The notes beneath the pieces were generated by a model. That model did no database searches, was not told the DNA's origin, and saw only the letters and a program-made list of their open reading frames with translations. A program made the translations under genes and the position numbers. A DNA stretch of 22,657 nt from JBPCIX01 sp051005875 (lineage in GTDB: Bacteria; Actinomycetota; CADDZG01; JAHWKV01): the NCBI GenBank assembly GCA_051005875.1, contig JBPCIX010000002.1, positions 1 to 22,657 on the forward strand, given 5' to 3'. Of the stretch, positions 9,001-13,906 are shown in pieces (the stretch's first letter is position 1; the number at the start of each line of letters is the position of its first letter).

Positions 9001-9266
9001 AGTTCGGCAAGCCGGTAGGGAGTCAAAAAATTGACGGCGACAATTCCAACCCCCTTGCTGCTAACCGGCCCGACTGCGCCGGAAGCAAGCAGCCGCCGCA
9101 CGGCAACGCCGACATGGTTCGAAGGAACAACGACCGTGACCGGCCGAAGAGGATCGTCCCCCTTGGCCGATGCAATTGCGCCCCTAAGAGCCTCAGCCGC
9201 AGGCCGGCCGTACCGCACCCGCTCGACCTTAAGCCGACCCAACTCGCTCAAACTTGTCCCAACCAA
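6063..9266 (-). CDS. addB: AddB-like PD-(D/E)XK nuclease subunit
   Basis: 1067 residues, partner of AddA. The N-terminal half is a helicase-like fold with a degenerate P-loop region (VTVVVPSNHVGVAVRRLL). The C-terminal nuclease is intact: D908 in GLADRLD and D922-Y-K924 in VLDYKTG. Cysteines that could hold an Fe-S cluster are C755 (TCPHDY), C1025 and C1028 (CDSCDPDALG). The position of the last canonical cysteine is Gly1034. The longest frame starts at TTG 9266; downstream TTG or GTG codons are possible and no ribosome binding site decides. Family N-termini usually resemble the RVRYGRPAAEAL stretch, so the first residues may be untranslated. Confidence 0.88.
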   Translation of the reverse strand: MVGTSLSELGRLKVERVRYGRPAAEALRGAIASAKGDDPLRPVTVVVPSNHVGVAVRRLLASGAVGPVSSKGVGIVAVNFLTPYRLAELLGAARLAGSGRRPVSTPVIAAALRAALTENPGLFKPVAAHPATEAALVEAYKELRDISSAALDSLAATRERAAEVVRLHKSARSRLEPNWYDEQDLIDSAVEVLRAGEGPTNDLGPVIVYLPQRLSLHSAGLLSAAATKLGLTVIAGMTGSNKADSEVALSLSRLGATHDPGDLFDPGRVASLETTRFVTASDADDEVRAAVRAVVDAVLAGARLDRIAVLHASAEPYARLIHEHLGAAGIKTNGASVVPLSARVAGRTLLQLLSLPEGGFRRQDVFGWLAGTPVRHQGRWAPVSAWERLSRKAAVVAGRDQWDKLLATHASDLENRAERSDQDPESPPWKAASHRLDAQRTRDLRTFALELIDDLAAAAAAPKKWGEHSRWAHKLLVKILGGESMRRSWPDDERKAAEKVELALDRLGALDEVEEAVSLDVFTRTLALELDNDLGRVGRFGDGVLVGSIGMGVGLDLDLVIVLGLVEGMFPARVRDDSLLPDAERESADGQLPLRRERVGREHRQLLAALSGAKKHLLGVPRGDLRRSTQHVASRWALDIASHLAGERWWSDDLLRTQTDWVDHVPSFSAGVRRVSFPATEQEYRLRFLSSDGKEGPRSRIKAAGDSVLSAGAEVVEARRSDSFTRFDGNVGGLKIPSPAEIITSATRLQRWATCPHDYFLQEVLSVQAVEDPEDELEITPLAKGSLIHEVLERFIQEELDRPRKQQIDFGQPWRPEDKARMHSIALAIFADYEARGQAGRPIFWHRDSGRILADLDKIIDEDSKYRQNHQTRPVAVELAFGFTGSGREAVALQLEDGRAVRFRGLADRLDVGRDGVLYVLDYKTGSTKDYGGLCEQDPDLKGARLQLPVYAAAARSFVDNPTADVVAEFWFVSSKGRFKRVGYHVTAEAMERNSANLATIVAGIESGVFPNYSTEASTSLWVSCDSCDPDALGVVDLKRRWEWKRSDPAVGVFANLVDPPAPGETA

Positions 9267-9357
9267 AGACGCTTTGGCTCCTCGCTCAACCCCTCGGTCC
9301 AGCTAACGGATTGGCGAGTCAGCCGCCGAGCGCAGCGAGGGCGGTCGCGCCCGCCTG

Positions 9358-9576
9358 TTATGCAGCGCCCACCTCGATGATTTCGCTGTTGCTTCGCGGG
9401 GGAGGAACCGAGAGTCCTTCCGCTCTGAGGCCTTCGATATGAAGCTCCATTGCCTCGCGGATTAGTCGGAGCACCTCGTCGCGTGTTTCTCCGGCTGCAA
9501 TGCATCCGGGAAGATCGGGGACACTTGCTCCCCAGCGGTTCTCTTCCTGTTCAATGATGACGGTGTAGCGCATCAT
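9358..9576 (-). CDS. hicB: HicB-family antitoxin
   Basis: 72 residues with the full HicB signature: MRYTVIIEQEENRWGASVPDLPGCIAAGET followed by EVLRLIREAMELHIEGLRAEG. This is the degenerate RNase-H-like fold that binds HicA. The short version here lacks an added DNA-binding domain. The start is ATG 9576 with AGGGAG 5 nt upstream; a second ATG follows directly. The start overlaps the end of the ancestral hicA frame (ATGA), the usual hicAB arrangement. It ends 91 nt before the addB start on the same strand, so transcription may continue into addBA. Confidence 0.88.
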   Translation of the reverse strand: MMRYTVIIEQEENRWGASVPDLPGCIAAGETRDEVLRLIREAMELHIEGLRAEGLSVPPPRSNSEIIEVGAA

Positions 9577-9610
9577 GGTTTCTCCCTATCCAGCTGGGCC
9601 TGCTTCAGTA

Positions 9611-9769
9611 TCAACTCAGTGTACCCCTGGGTATCTCCTGGCTCGGCTTTCCTGCCACCGTGACAAGGCCCTTCTTCTTGGGGTGTTTGAACTGGCGATG
9701 GCTGCCGCGTGTGCGGACGCTGACCCATCCATCCATTTCTAACCTGCGAATAAGATCCCGGACCTTCAT
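9611..9769 (-). CDS. hicA: HicA mRNA interferase, truncated by frameshift
   Basis: 52-residue frame from ATG 9769: MKVRDLIRRLEMDGWV, then RTRGSHRQFKHPKKKGLVTVAGKPSQEIPRGTLS. This is a HicA double-stranded-RNA-binding-like fold with the catalytic His in GSHRQF. It stops at TGA 9611-9613, where HicA proteins normally continue with about 8-10 residues (SILKQAxL). The missing end exists in the next frame (ILKQAQLDREKP) and runs to a TGA at 9573-9575 that overlaps hicB. One base appears to be missing near 9612. The protein may be weakened, or the base may be a sequencing error. TAGAAT at 9776-9781 lies 6 nt upstream of the ATG, suggesting a leaderless mRNA. Confidence 0.8.
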   Translation of the reverse strand: MKVRDLIRRLEMDGWVSVRTRGSHRQFKHPKKKGLVTVAGKPSQEIPRGTLS

Positions 9770-9775
9770 GAGCCA

Positions 9776-9781
9776 ATTCTA
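9776..9781 (-). promoter_or_regulatory. -10 box of hicAB, leaderless
   Basis: TAGAAT on the minus strand ends 6 nt before the hicA ATG, so transcription would start at or next to the start codon. There is no Shine-Dalgarno sequence in the short gap. No convincing -35 is seen. Confidence 0.5.
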
Positions 9782-9860
9782 AGAAGGAGGTACGACATCC
9801 TGGCCGACCCGAGTCTGCATCGGCCTGATAATCGATACAATTAGGCCCTAGGAGAAACCA

Positions 9861-10037
9861 ATGAATGAGGACGACAAAGGACCGACGGAAAACCCTCCTG
9901 CCGGCACGCCCCCCGTGCAAAGCCCGCCGGCGGAGACTGAAGTACCCCCGTTCGACCCTGACTACGAGCTGATCGGATACTTAGAAAGGGGTCTAAAGTC
10001 CCCGTCGCTGGCCGACAAGTCGCGACGCAAGTCCTGA
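9861..10037 (+). CDS. Small acidic, proline-rich protein
   Basis: 58 residues from ATG 9861, with AGGAG at 9850-9854 as a well-spaced ribosome binding site. The N-terminal half is Pro/Glu-rich and probably disordered; it is followed by FDPDYELIGYLERGLKSPS and a basic end. I do not recognise it. After the stop, the next frame continues open for about 37 codons (REVREHRGPIEYFPVRR and on to TAG at 10144-10146). A single frameshift near 10033 would lengthen the protein, so the gene may be broken. The rest of 10038-10178 contains nothing else I can support. Confidence 0.45.
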   Translation: MNEDDKGPTENPPAGTPPVQSPPAETEVPPFDPDYELIGYLERGLKSPSLADKSRRKS

Positions 10038-10250
10038 GGGAAGTACGGGAGCATCGAGGCCCCATCGAATACTTTCCAGTTCGGCGCACCCGGGAAGGCC
10101 GAAAGTTCTCTAAGGCTCGGGCCGGTTTCGAAAGGCACGAGTAGCGCCCCGGTTCGAATCCAGCGCAGCTTGAGCTAATCACTAAGGGCTCCTGTCAAGC
10201 TGTCAAGCCTGTCGGGGGTCACCCGTATTATTCGGGATCGTGAGGCTACA

Positions 10251-10478
10251 ATTTTTCGCGAGGGACCCTATCGGTTCTATTTCTACAGCCATGAACCCCA
10301 CGAACAACCGCATGTCCACGTGGACAGGGACGATAGCTCAGCCAAGTTCTGGATCTCGCCTATTGTTCTCGCCCGTAACTTTGGTTTCAGGACCCACGAA
10401 TTGAGCGATATTGAGCGTATTATTGCCAGGCAAGAGATCTTTTTTTCGACGGAATGGCGGAGCAACCGTGGCAGTTGA
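10251..10478 (+). CDS. DUF4160 protein, canonical start missing
   Basis: The frame reads FREGPYRFYFYSHEPHEQPH, then VHVDRDDSSAKFWISPI and FGFRTHELSDIERIIARQE, a clear DUF4160 protein (HVHV motif, KFWI segment). The frame is open from 10179 to TGA 10476-10478 but contains no ATG, GTG or TTG before the conserved region. Coordinates begin at ATT 10251 only for want of a better choice. Family members begin MPTVLR or similar, which aligns to GCT-ACA-ATT-TTT-CGC. The GTG at 10240 would be in frame if two bases (AG) were removed, so the start may have been lost by a small insertion. It overlaps the DUF2442 gene by 11 nt, the usual pairing. Confidence 0.65.
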   Translation: MFREGPYRFYFYSHEPHEQPHVHVDRDDSSAKFWISPIVLARNFGFRTHELSDIERIIARQEIFFSTEWRSNRGS

Positions 10479-10746
10479 GGCAGACGAACGGGTTCGGGGA
10501 GTCTCTTTTACCGCCGACTCCTTTACTGTGGATTTGATGGATGGCCGCTCCATCACGACCCCCCTAGCTTGGTTTCCACGACTATTGCACGCCTCCGTGG
10601 AACAGCGGAACATTTGGAAAATCGTCGGCGGCGGCTACGGAATTCATTGGCCAGAGATTGACGAAGACCTTTCAACCGAAGGCTTGCTCCGAGGGGCGCC
10701 CGCTTCACCGCATTCGTTCATGGGGACCCAAGCCCAGAGCATTTAG
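10468..10746 (+). CDS. DUF2442 protein, partner of DUF4160
   Basis: 92 residues from GTG 10468 (GGAG 5 nt upstream). The sequence VRGVSFTADSFTVDLMDGRSITTPLAWFPRLLHA, read in two parts around DLMDG, and WKIVGGGYGIHWPEIDEDLSTEGLL is diagnostic of DUF2442. An upstream ATG at 10411 would add 19 residues encoded by the end of the DUF4160 gene and is unlikely. DUF2442 and DUF4160 genes are often adjacent, and the pair has been suspected to act as a toxin-antitoxin unit; no reaction is established. The residues after GAPAS are probably a nonconserved tail. Confidence 0.8.
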   Translation: MAVEADERVRGVSFTADSFTVDLMDGRSITTPLAWFPRLLHASVEQRNIWKIVGGGYGIHWPEIDEDLSTEGLLRGAPASPHSFMGTQAQSI

Positions 10747-10763
10747 AATCAGATCCGGATGAA

Positions 10764-10786
10764 GCGGATTCAGATATTTAATCCGC
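10764..10786. terminator. Hairpin between converging genes
   Basis: Perfect 7-bp inverted repeat GCGGATT/AATCCGC with a 9-nt loop, 18 nt after the DUF2442 stop and overlapping the stop of the converging reductase gene. There is no T-run, so termination is only likely by position. Confidence 0.4.
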
Positions 10787-11338
10787 GGCGGTTCGGTATT
10801 GAAGATGAACAGCGCCGGCGGCGAAGCGGTGGTGACCGATCAGCTCAAGGTTTAGTCGAACACTCTCGGGGAGTGCCCGTTTTCCTTTGCCGACCACGAC
10901 AGGTACGAGGTAGAAATTCCACTCGTCGATGAGACCGGCTTGCATCGCCTGGGCGGCAAGGTTGGGGCCGGCTATGGAAATGTCACGCTTGGCGCCCGCT
11001 TTCATATCCCGGATTGCAGCGGCTTCGAATTTTCTCTCAATACGGGTCTGCCGGGTATCTACTGACTTGAGACTGGTGGAGTACACGATCTTGTCGGCGG
11101 CTCGCCACATTTGCGCAAAGTCCTTGATGCAATCGGGTTCCGGGGCTAAGTCCATTGTCTCCCAGACCGCCATTAAGTCGTACATCTTTCGGCCGAGCAG
11201 ATAGGTGCCGATTGGGCGTTCCATGTCGTTCACGAACGTATGGAGCTCCTCATCGGGCGCCGCCCAGTCGAAGCCCCCATTTTCGTCCGCGACATAGCCG
11301 TCCAGCGATGAGATGACGGAATAGATCAGCTTGGCCAC
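10778..11338 (-). CDS. RibD_C/dihydrofolate-reductase-like protein
   Basis: 186 residues from GTG 11338 (VAKLIYSVISSLDGYVADENGGFDW). The family start pattern fixes this choice over the longer frame from 11419. Features: SLDGYVA and GGFDWAAPDEE near the N-terminus, TYLLGRKMYDLMAVW near 57-71, DISIAGPNLAAQAMQAGLIDEW in the NADPH-binding region, and a PVVVGKGKRALP segment. These are the marks of the RibD C-terminal/YwjB-like reductase superfamily, cytoplasmic and NADPH-dependent by family knowledge, with unknown substrates. Two relatives lie in this window (a tail at 12196 and a complete gene at 18147). No good ribosome binding site is visible. Confidence 0.82.
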   Translation of the reverse strand: MAKLIYSVISSLDGYVADENGGFDWAAPDEELHTFVNDMERPIGTYLLGRKMYDLMAVWETMDLAPEPDCIKDFAQMWRAADKIVYSTSLKSVDTRQTRIERKFEAAAIRDMKAGAKRDISIAGPNLAAQAMQAGLIDEWNFYLVPVVVGKGKRALPESVRLNLELIGHHRFAAGAVHLQYRTAAD

Positions 11339-11380
11339 CCGCCAATAATGGCACCTTGCGGCGTGACTTAGGAGACGACA

Positions 11381-11407
11381 ATGAAGAAGAACGAGTTTCC
11401 ACCAGGT
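11381..11407 (+). pseudogene. Start-only fragment of a small conserved gene
   Basis: GGAG (11371-11374) is followed by ATG 11381 and the codons MKKNEFPPG. This matches the usual opening of a short actinobacterial and cyanobacterial protein family that continues with WDEERVRxVL. After codon 9 the frame switches to unrelated sequence overlapping the DsbA remnant. Ribosome binding site and start are intact, but the body is gone. Confidence 0.5.
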
Positions 11408-11433
11408 GAGATTCAGCATTTTGCGGCCGCGCC

Positions 11434-11595
11434 GCGCGCGTTCTCGAATCCACCAAGAGCGCTCACCGCATCGGAGTCACCGGCGTGCCGGCCTGGCTCA
11501 TTGACGACCGATTCCTTGTTATGGGGGCCCAGCCCCATGAGGCCCTCGAACGCTTCCTGAAAGAGCAGGGCTACTCTGGAGTATTGGGACCATGA
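11434..11595 (+). pseudogene. 3' tail of a DsbA/FrnE-like oxidoreductase
   Basis: The frame reads RVLESTKSAHRIGVTGVPAW, then LIDDRFLVMGAQPHEALERF and LKEQGYSGVLGP, ending at TGA 11593-11595. GVTGVPAW contains the cis-proline loop of the DsbA/FrnE thioredoxin-like family, and the MGAQPxE segment is the family C-terminus. The thioredoxin-fold N-terminus and CxxC or equivalent are absent: upstream the frame closes at TGA 11407-11409. It cannot encode an enzyme on its own. Its stop overlaps the next start as ATGA. Confidence 0.7.
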
Positions 11596-12029
11596 TACGC
11601 GCCCTGGCCATCAACACTTTGAAGTCTTTTGACCCACCCGTGGAGGCCATTCTCGGGACACGCATCACCGGACTAAGGCGGCGGGGCAAGCACATTGTTA
11701 TTGGGTCGACGAAATTGCACAAAACAATGCTCTCGCCCTTCAAGGGCGGCAACGATTTGACTGAAGACGAGGCCGGGCGATTGTGGACGGCAACCGTCAA
11801 GACCCTTGGCTCCGCTTTCGAATTCTACGAGGCGTCGGTCTCGCTGCCTATTCCCGACAAGTTCCCAATGCCGCTTACCGTCCACCGGCGAATAGGCCTG
11901 CCGTGCCCCCGGTGCGGTGACGAGATCAAGGCTGTTTATTTCGAAGACGGGGACCTGTGCTACTGCCCGGCGTGCCAGACGGGCGGCAAACTTCTAAAAG
12001 ACCGTCGAATGTCCCGCCTGTTGAAATAA
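11592..12029 (+). pseudogene. Internally deleted Fpg/Nei-family DNA glycosylase
   Basis: 145-residue open frame. Residues 5-38 (NTLKSFDPPVEAILGTRITG, then LRRRGKHIVIG) match the early part of Fpg-family enzymes. Residues 39-75 (KLHKTMLSPFKGGNDLTEDE) match the end of the helix-two-turn-helix domain. The C-terminus has the zinc finger CPRCGDE...CYCPACQTGGKLLKDR. The N-terminal catalytic Pro-Glu and roughly 100 residues between these blocks are missing, yet the frame stayed open. It should not be a working glycosylase; a residual zinc-binding protein is possible. The true protein would normally be about 270 residues. The ATG overlaps the preceding DsbA stop (ATGA). Confidence 0.72.
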
Positions 12030-12195
12030 TTACTGTTTGCGCCTTGTAAAAAGGCCGAAGGGCGTCGGGAATCTGCCTTTCGCAGTATTGCGAATGATTC
12101 GCGCGGTCGGCGAATACCAGCCGGCGCGGTACTTCACGCGTTGCTTGACCCGGCTTGGCTTCGTCCACGCTTCGACCTGACTAATACCCAGCGAG
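12030..12195 (-). pseudogene. Truncated copy of the gene at 19499-19822
   Basis: On the minus strand this encodes SLGISQVEAWTKPSRVKQR, then VKYRAGWYSPTARIIRNTAK and GRFPTPFGLFTRRKQ, ending at TAA 12030-12032. Positions 12037-12195 are 91% identical (145 of 159 nt) to 19587-19745. The N-terminal 26 codons of the intact copy are replaced by DNA belonging to a reductase fragment, and the C-terminal 28 codons are replaced by a stop shared with the end of the Fpg-like remnant. Of 11 codons that differ between copies, 8 are synonymous in this frame. The family is unknown to me. Confidence 0.65.
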
Positions 12196-12360
12196 GGGCT
12201 TCTGGATGAGCTCAACCTGTTAGTACATCCGATCGCTGTCGGCAAGGGCCTGGCTCGGCTCTTTCCGCCCGACCACGCGAGCATCCCCCTCGAGCTACTG
12301 AGCGCAAGAACGTTCAAGACTGGCGTACTGAACCTCAGCTACGCTCGGGCCAAAGGCTAA
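12196..12360 (+). pseudogene. C-terminal fragment of a RibD_C-type reductase
   Basis: 54 codons, GLLDELNLLVHPIAVGKG, then LARLFPPDHASIPLELLSAR and TFKTGVLNLSYARAKG, ending at TAA 12358-12360. This is the final third of a dihydrofolate-reductase-like/RibD_C protein: the LLDEL...HPhhhGxGxxLF motif and a last strand VLNLSYA. The remainder is absent; the fragment begins exactly where the small-gene copy ends. It is not a piece of the neighbour at 10778, whose matching segment differs strongly. Confidence 0.75.
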
Positions 12361-12398
12361 GTCCCTCACCGCAAGGGTCAGTAGGTCAATCTTTGGTT

Positions 12399-12851
12399 TC
12401 ATGGCGCCGGAGCCGCACGTGCCCGGCGAAGAACCTTAACTATGGTGATGATCAATGCTGCAAGGAGTCCGGCAAGTACCACGTTGGAGACAATGCCCAG
12501 CAGGGGAGAGGAAACCCCCAGAAGATTCGACACTCCGGGGTTGGCCTCCGAAGTACTTGCGCCGGTCGCCCATGTCTTATAGAGGTCCGACGGAGTTTCA
12601 ATGGTCAGGTGGACGCCGAGCAACAGTACGACGCCCAAACTCAAGAGACCGGCCCGCAGCCGCGGACGTGATCTTGCGAAGTAGTCCACCACCAGCATCA
12701 GATAAATGATCAGTGTGTACGTGAACGGCGTTACCTCCGGCTGAAAGGGCCAGCCGCTGTGATCGGCCCGCAGAACGTGATCGGCGTGGTGGAGCAGGGC
12801 CAGGACGGCAATCGCCACGATCCACGGCCGAATGGGATCTGGGCGGCTCAC
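12399..12851 (-). CDS. Four-helix membrane protein of unknown function
   Basis: 150 residues from GTG 12851. Hydrophobic segments lie near residues 10-27, 45-60, 67-85 and 117-140, so a polytopic inner-membrane protein is likely. An HHADHVLRADHSGWPF motif at 21-36, rich in His and Asp at the end of helix 1, looks conserved and could bind a metal. I do not know the family function. The GTG start overlaps the stop of the upstream 42-residue gene (GTGA), so the two are probably co-translated. The C-terminus is short and basic (RRARAAPAP). Confidence 0.75.
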   Translation of the reverse strand: MSRPDPIRPWIVAIAVLALLHHADHVLRADHSGWPFQPEVTPFTYTLIIYLMLVVDYFARSRPRLRAGLLSLGVVLLLGVHLTIETPSDLYKTWATGASTSEANPGVSNLLGVSSPLLGIVSNVVLAGLLAALIITIVKVLRRARAAPAP

Positions 12852-12976
12852 TTCTGATGGCCTACAGTGTCGGCTTCGTGACCATTAAAGAAGACGATCA
12901 CCACGACGATGACGCCCACCGCGATTATCGCCAGCAGGACGTGTACGAACTTTATGAGGCTGTAGGCGCTCGGCAT
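12848..12976 (-). CDS. 42-residue single-pass membrane peptide
   Basis: ATG 12976 to TGA 12848, encoding MPSAYSLIKFVHVLLAIIAV, then a run of Val/Ile (GVIVVVIVFF) and a polar NGHEADTVGHQK tail. One long transmembrane helix spans about residues 7-30. The opening LIKFVHVLLAIIAVG resembles the first helix of DUF2269-like membrane proteins, so it may be a shortened relative or a genuine small partner. The stop overlaps the GTG start of the next membrane gene, which supports translation. No strong ribosome binding site is visible. Confidence 0.55.
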   Translation of the reverse strand: MPSAYSLIKFVHVLLAIIAVGVIVVVIVFFNGHEADTVGHQK

Positions 12977-13065
12977 GCTTCTGATACTACGTCCGCTGCT
13001 CCACCGAGGAAAGGACTGGTGCGCCGATGATGAAGCGTCCCAGGTTTGGACCTACGGGTCGTCGT

Positions 13066-13094
13066 TTGCAACCTTGATGTTTCTGGAATAGCAT
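13066..13094 (+). promoter_or_regulatory. Candidate leaderless promoter of vapBC 2
   Basis: TTGCAA (13066-13071), a 17-nt spacer and TAGCAT (13089-13094) precede the GTG start at 13101 by 6 nt. Each box matches consensus at 4 of 6 positions. The gene has no Shine-Dalgarno sequence, consistent with a leaderless transcript. Confidence 0.4.
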
Positions 13095-13100
13095 CATGAT

Positions 13101-13346
13101 GTGCGAACTACTTTGACGCTGGATGAGGATGTCGCTTCCCGGCTTAAGGAGGCCTCTCGAAAGAGTGGAAAGTCATTTAAGGATGTAGTGAACGATTCTC
13201 TGCGGGCGGGGTTGGACGCGGACAAAAGCAACCGGCCTGCAAAGCCTTTTCGCGTAAGGGCACGCAAATTGGGGCTGCGGCCCGGCATATCGCTCGACAA
13301 CATTGGAGAAGTTCTTGAGCAGTTTGAAGGTCCCAGGTACCGTTGA
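13101..13346 (+). CDS. vapB: VapB-type ribbon-helix-helix antitoxin
   Basis: 81 residues from GTG 13101. MRTTLTLDEDVASRLKEASRKSGKS-type N-terminus (beta strand RTTLTLD followed by two helices) is the classic ribbon-helix-helix DNA-binding domain of VapB antitoxins. The C-terminal part (FRVRARKLGLRPGISLDNIGEVLE) matches the toxin-wrapping tail of this actinobacterial subfamily. It binds and blocks the PIN toxin encoded next and represses the operon. The stop TGA overlaps the toxin start. No ribosome binding site is present and the mRNA may be leaderless. Confidence 0.88.
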   Translation: MRTTLTLDEDVASRLKEASRKSGKSFKDVVNDSLRAGLDADKSNRPAKPFRVRARKLGLRPGISLDNIGEVLEQFEGPRYR

Positions 13347-13774
13347 AGGTCGTTGACGCGAACCTCCTTCTTTACGCTTACGATTCCGGCTCGTCATTCC
13401 ACCCGGCGGCCCGGTCGTTTTGGGAGTCGTGCTTGTCGGATCCCGAACCGGTGGGGCTTTCCGGACAAACGTTGTCTGCGTTCGTACGCATTGGAACAAA
13501 CCCAAGGGCCTTTGCGAATCCCATGACCCTGGAAGAGGCGTGCTCACACGTGGACGAATGGCTTGCACGTCCCATGGTGCGTTTCTTGAGTGAAACCGAA
13601 CGCCACTGGCCTGTTTTCCGGAGGCTCCTATTAGAAGGTCAGGCTTCGGGAAACCTGGTGTCTGACGCCCATCTAGCCGCAGTCGCCATAGAAAACGGCG
13701 CAGAACTGCATTCAACCGACAACGACTTCTCCAGGTTCCCGGGCCTGCGTTGGCAGAACCCTCTCGCGCAATGA
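13343..13774 (+). CDS. vapC: VapC-type PIN ribonuclease toxin
   Basis: 143 residues from TTG 13343, overlapping the antitoxin stop (TTGA). The family start KVVDANLLLYAYD makes TTG the right choice. Metal-binding residues: D5 in VVDANLLLYA, the LVSDAHLAAVAIE Asp near 107, and the Asp pair in STDNDFSRFPGLRWQNPL near 125-127. This subfamily has no acidic residue in the usual second position (TLSAFVRI), as is common for it. It is an endoribonuclease by family knowledge; the RNA target is unknown. Length is typical. Confidence 0.88.
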   Translation: MKVVDANLLLYAYDSGSSFHPAARSFWESCLSDPEPVGLSGQTLSAFVRIGTNPRAFANPMTLEEACSHVDEWLARPMVRFLSETERHWPVFRRLLLEGQASGNLVSDAHLAAVAIENGAELHSTDNDFSRFPGLRWQNPLAQ

Positions 13775-13782
13775 TCGAGTCG

Positions 13783-13799
13783 GGTGCGGATTTCGCACC
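13783..13799 (+). other. Hairpin after vapC 2
   Basis: GGTGCG/CGCACC stem of 6 bp with loop GATTT begins 9 nt after the toxin stop. There is no T-run; it may act as a weak terminator or stabiliser. Confidence 0.35.
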
Positions 13800-13804
13800 A
13801 AATG

Positions 13805-13856
13805 TGGCCACCCATTTCACGGGAAATGGACCACTCGTTTCGCCTGAAATGGGCCA
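13805..13856. repeat. Nested inverted repeats, possible IS-end remnant
   Basis: CCATTTC-acgg-GAAATGG (13812-13829) is a perfect 7-bp inverted repeat. A further GAAATGGGCCA at 13846-13856 is a near-inverse of the TGGCCACCCATTTC that begins at 13805. The alternation of GGCCA and CATTTC/GAAATGG blocks resembles the multiple terminal repeats of IS21-type elements. No transposase is present, so this is at most a relic. Confidence 0.35.
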
Positions 13857-13880
13857 TATACTCAGCTTTTCGGCTTGGGT

Positions 13881-13898
13881 AATAGCGTATACGCTATT
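13881..13898. promoter_or_regulatory. Perfect 18-bp operator palindrome over -10
   Basis: AATAGCGTATACGCTATT is a perfect palindrome. It overlaps the -10 box TATTAT at 13895-13900, which lies 6 nt before the ATG of the XRE gene. This is the geometry of an autorepressor operator, and the transcript would be leaderless. No strong -35 is visible. Confidence 0.75.
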
Positions 13899-13906
13899 AT
13901 AGACCC

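Noticed and set aside
10151..10161. GGTTCGAATCC, identical to a tRNA T-loop core
   Set aside because: Only two stem pairs form around it, and no acceptor, D or anticodon arms can be built from the flanking sequence. It is not a tRNA and too weak to call a tRNA relic or att site.
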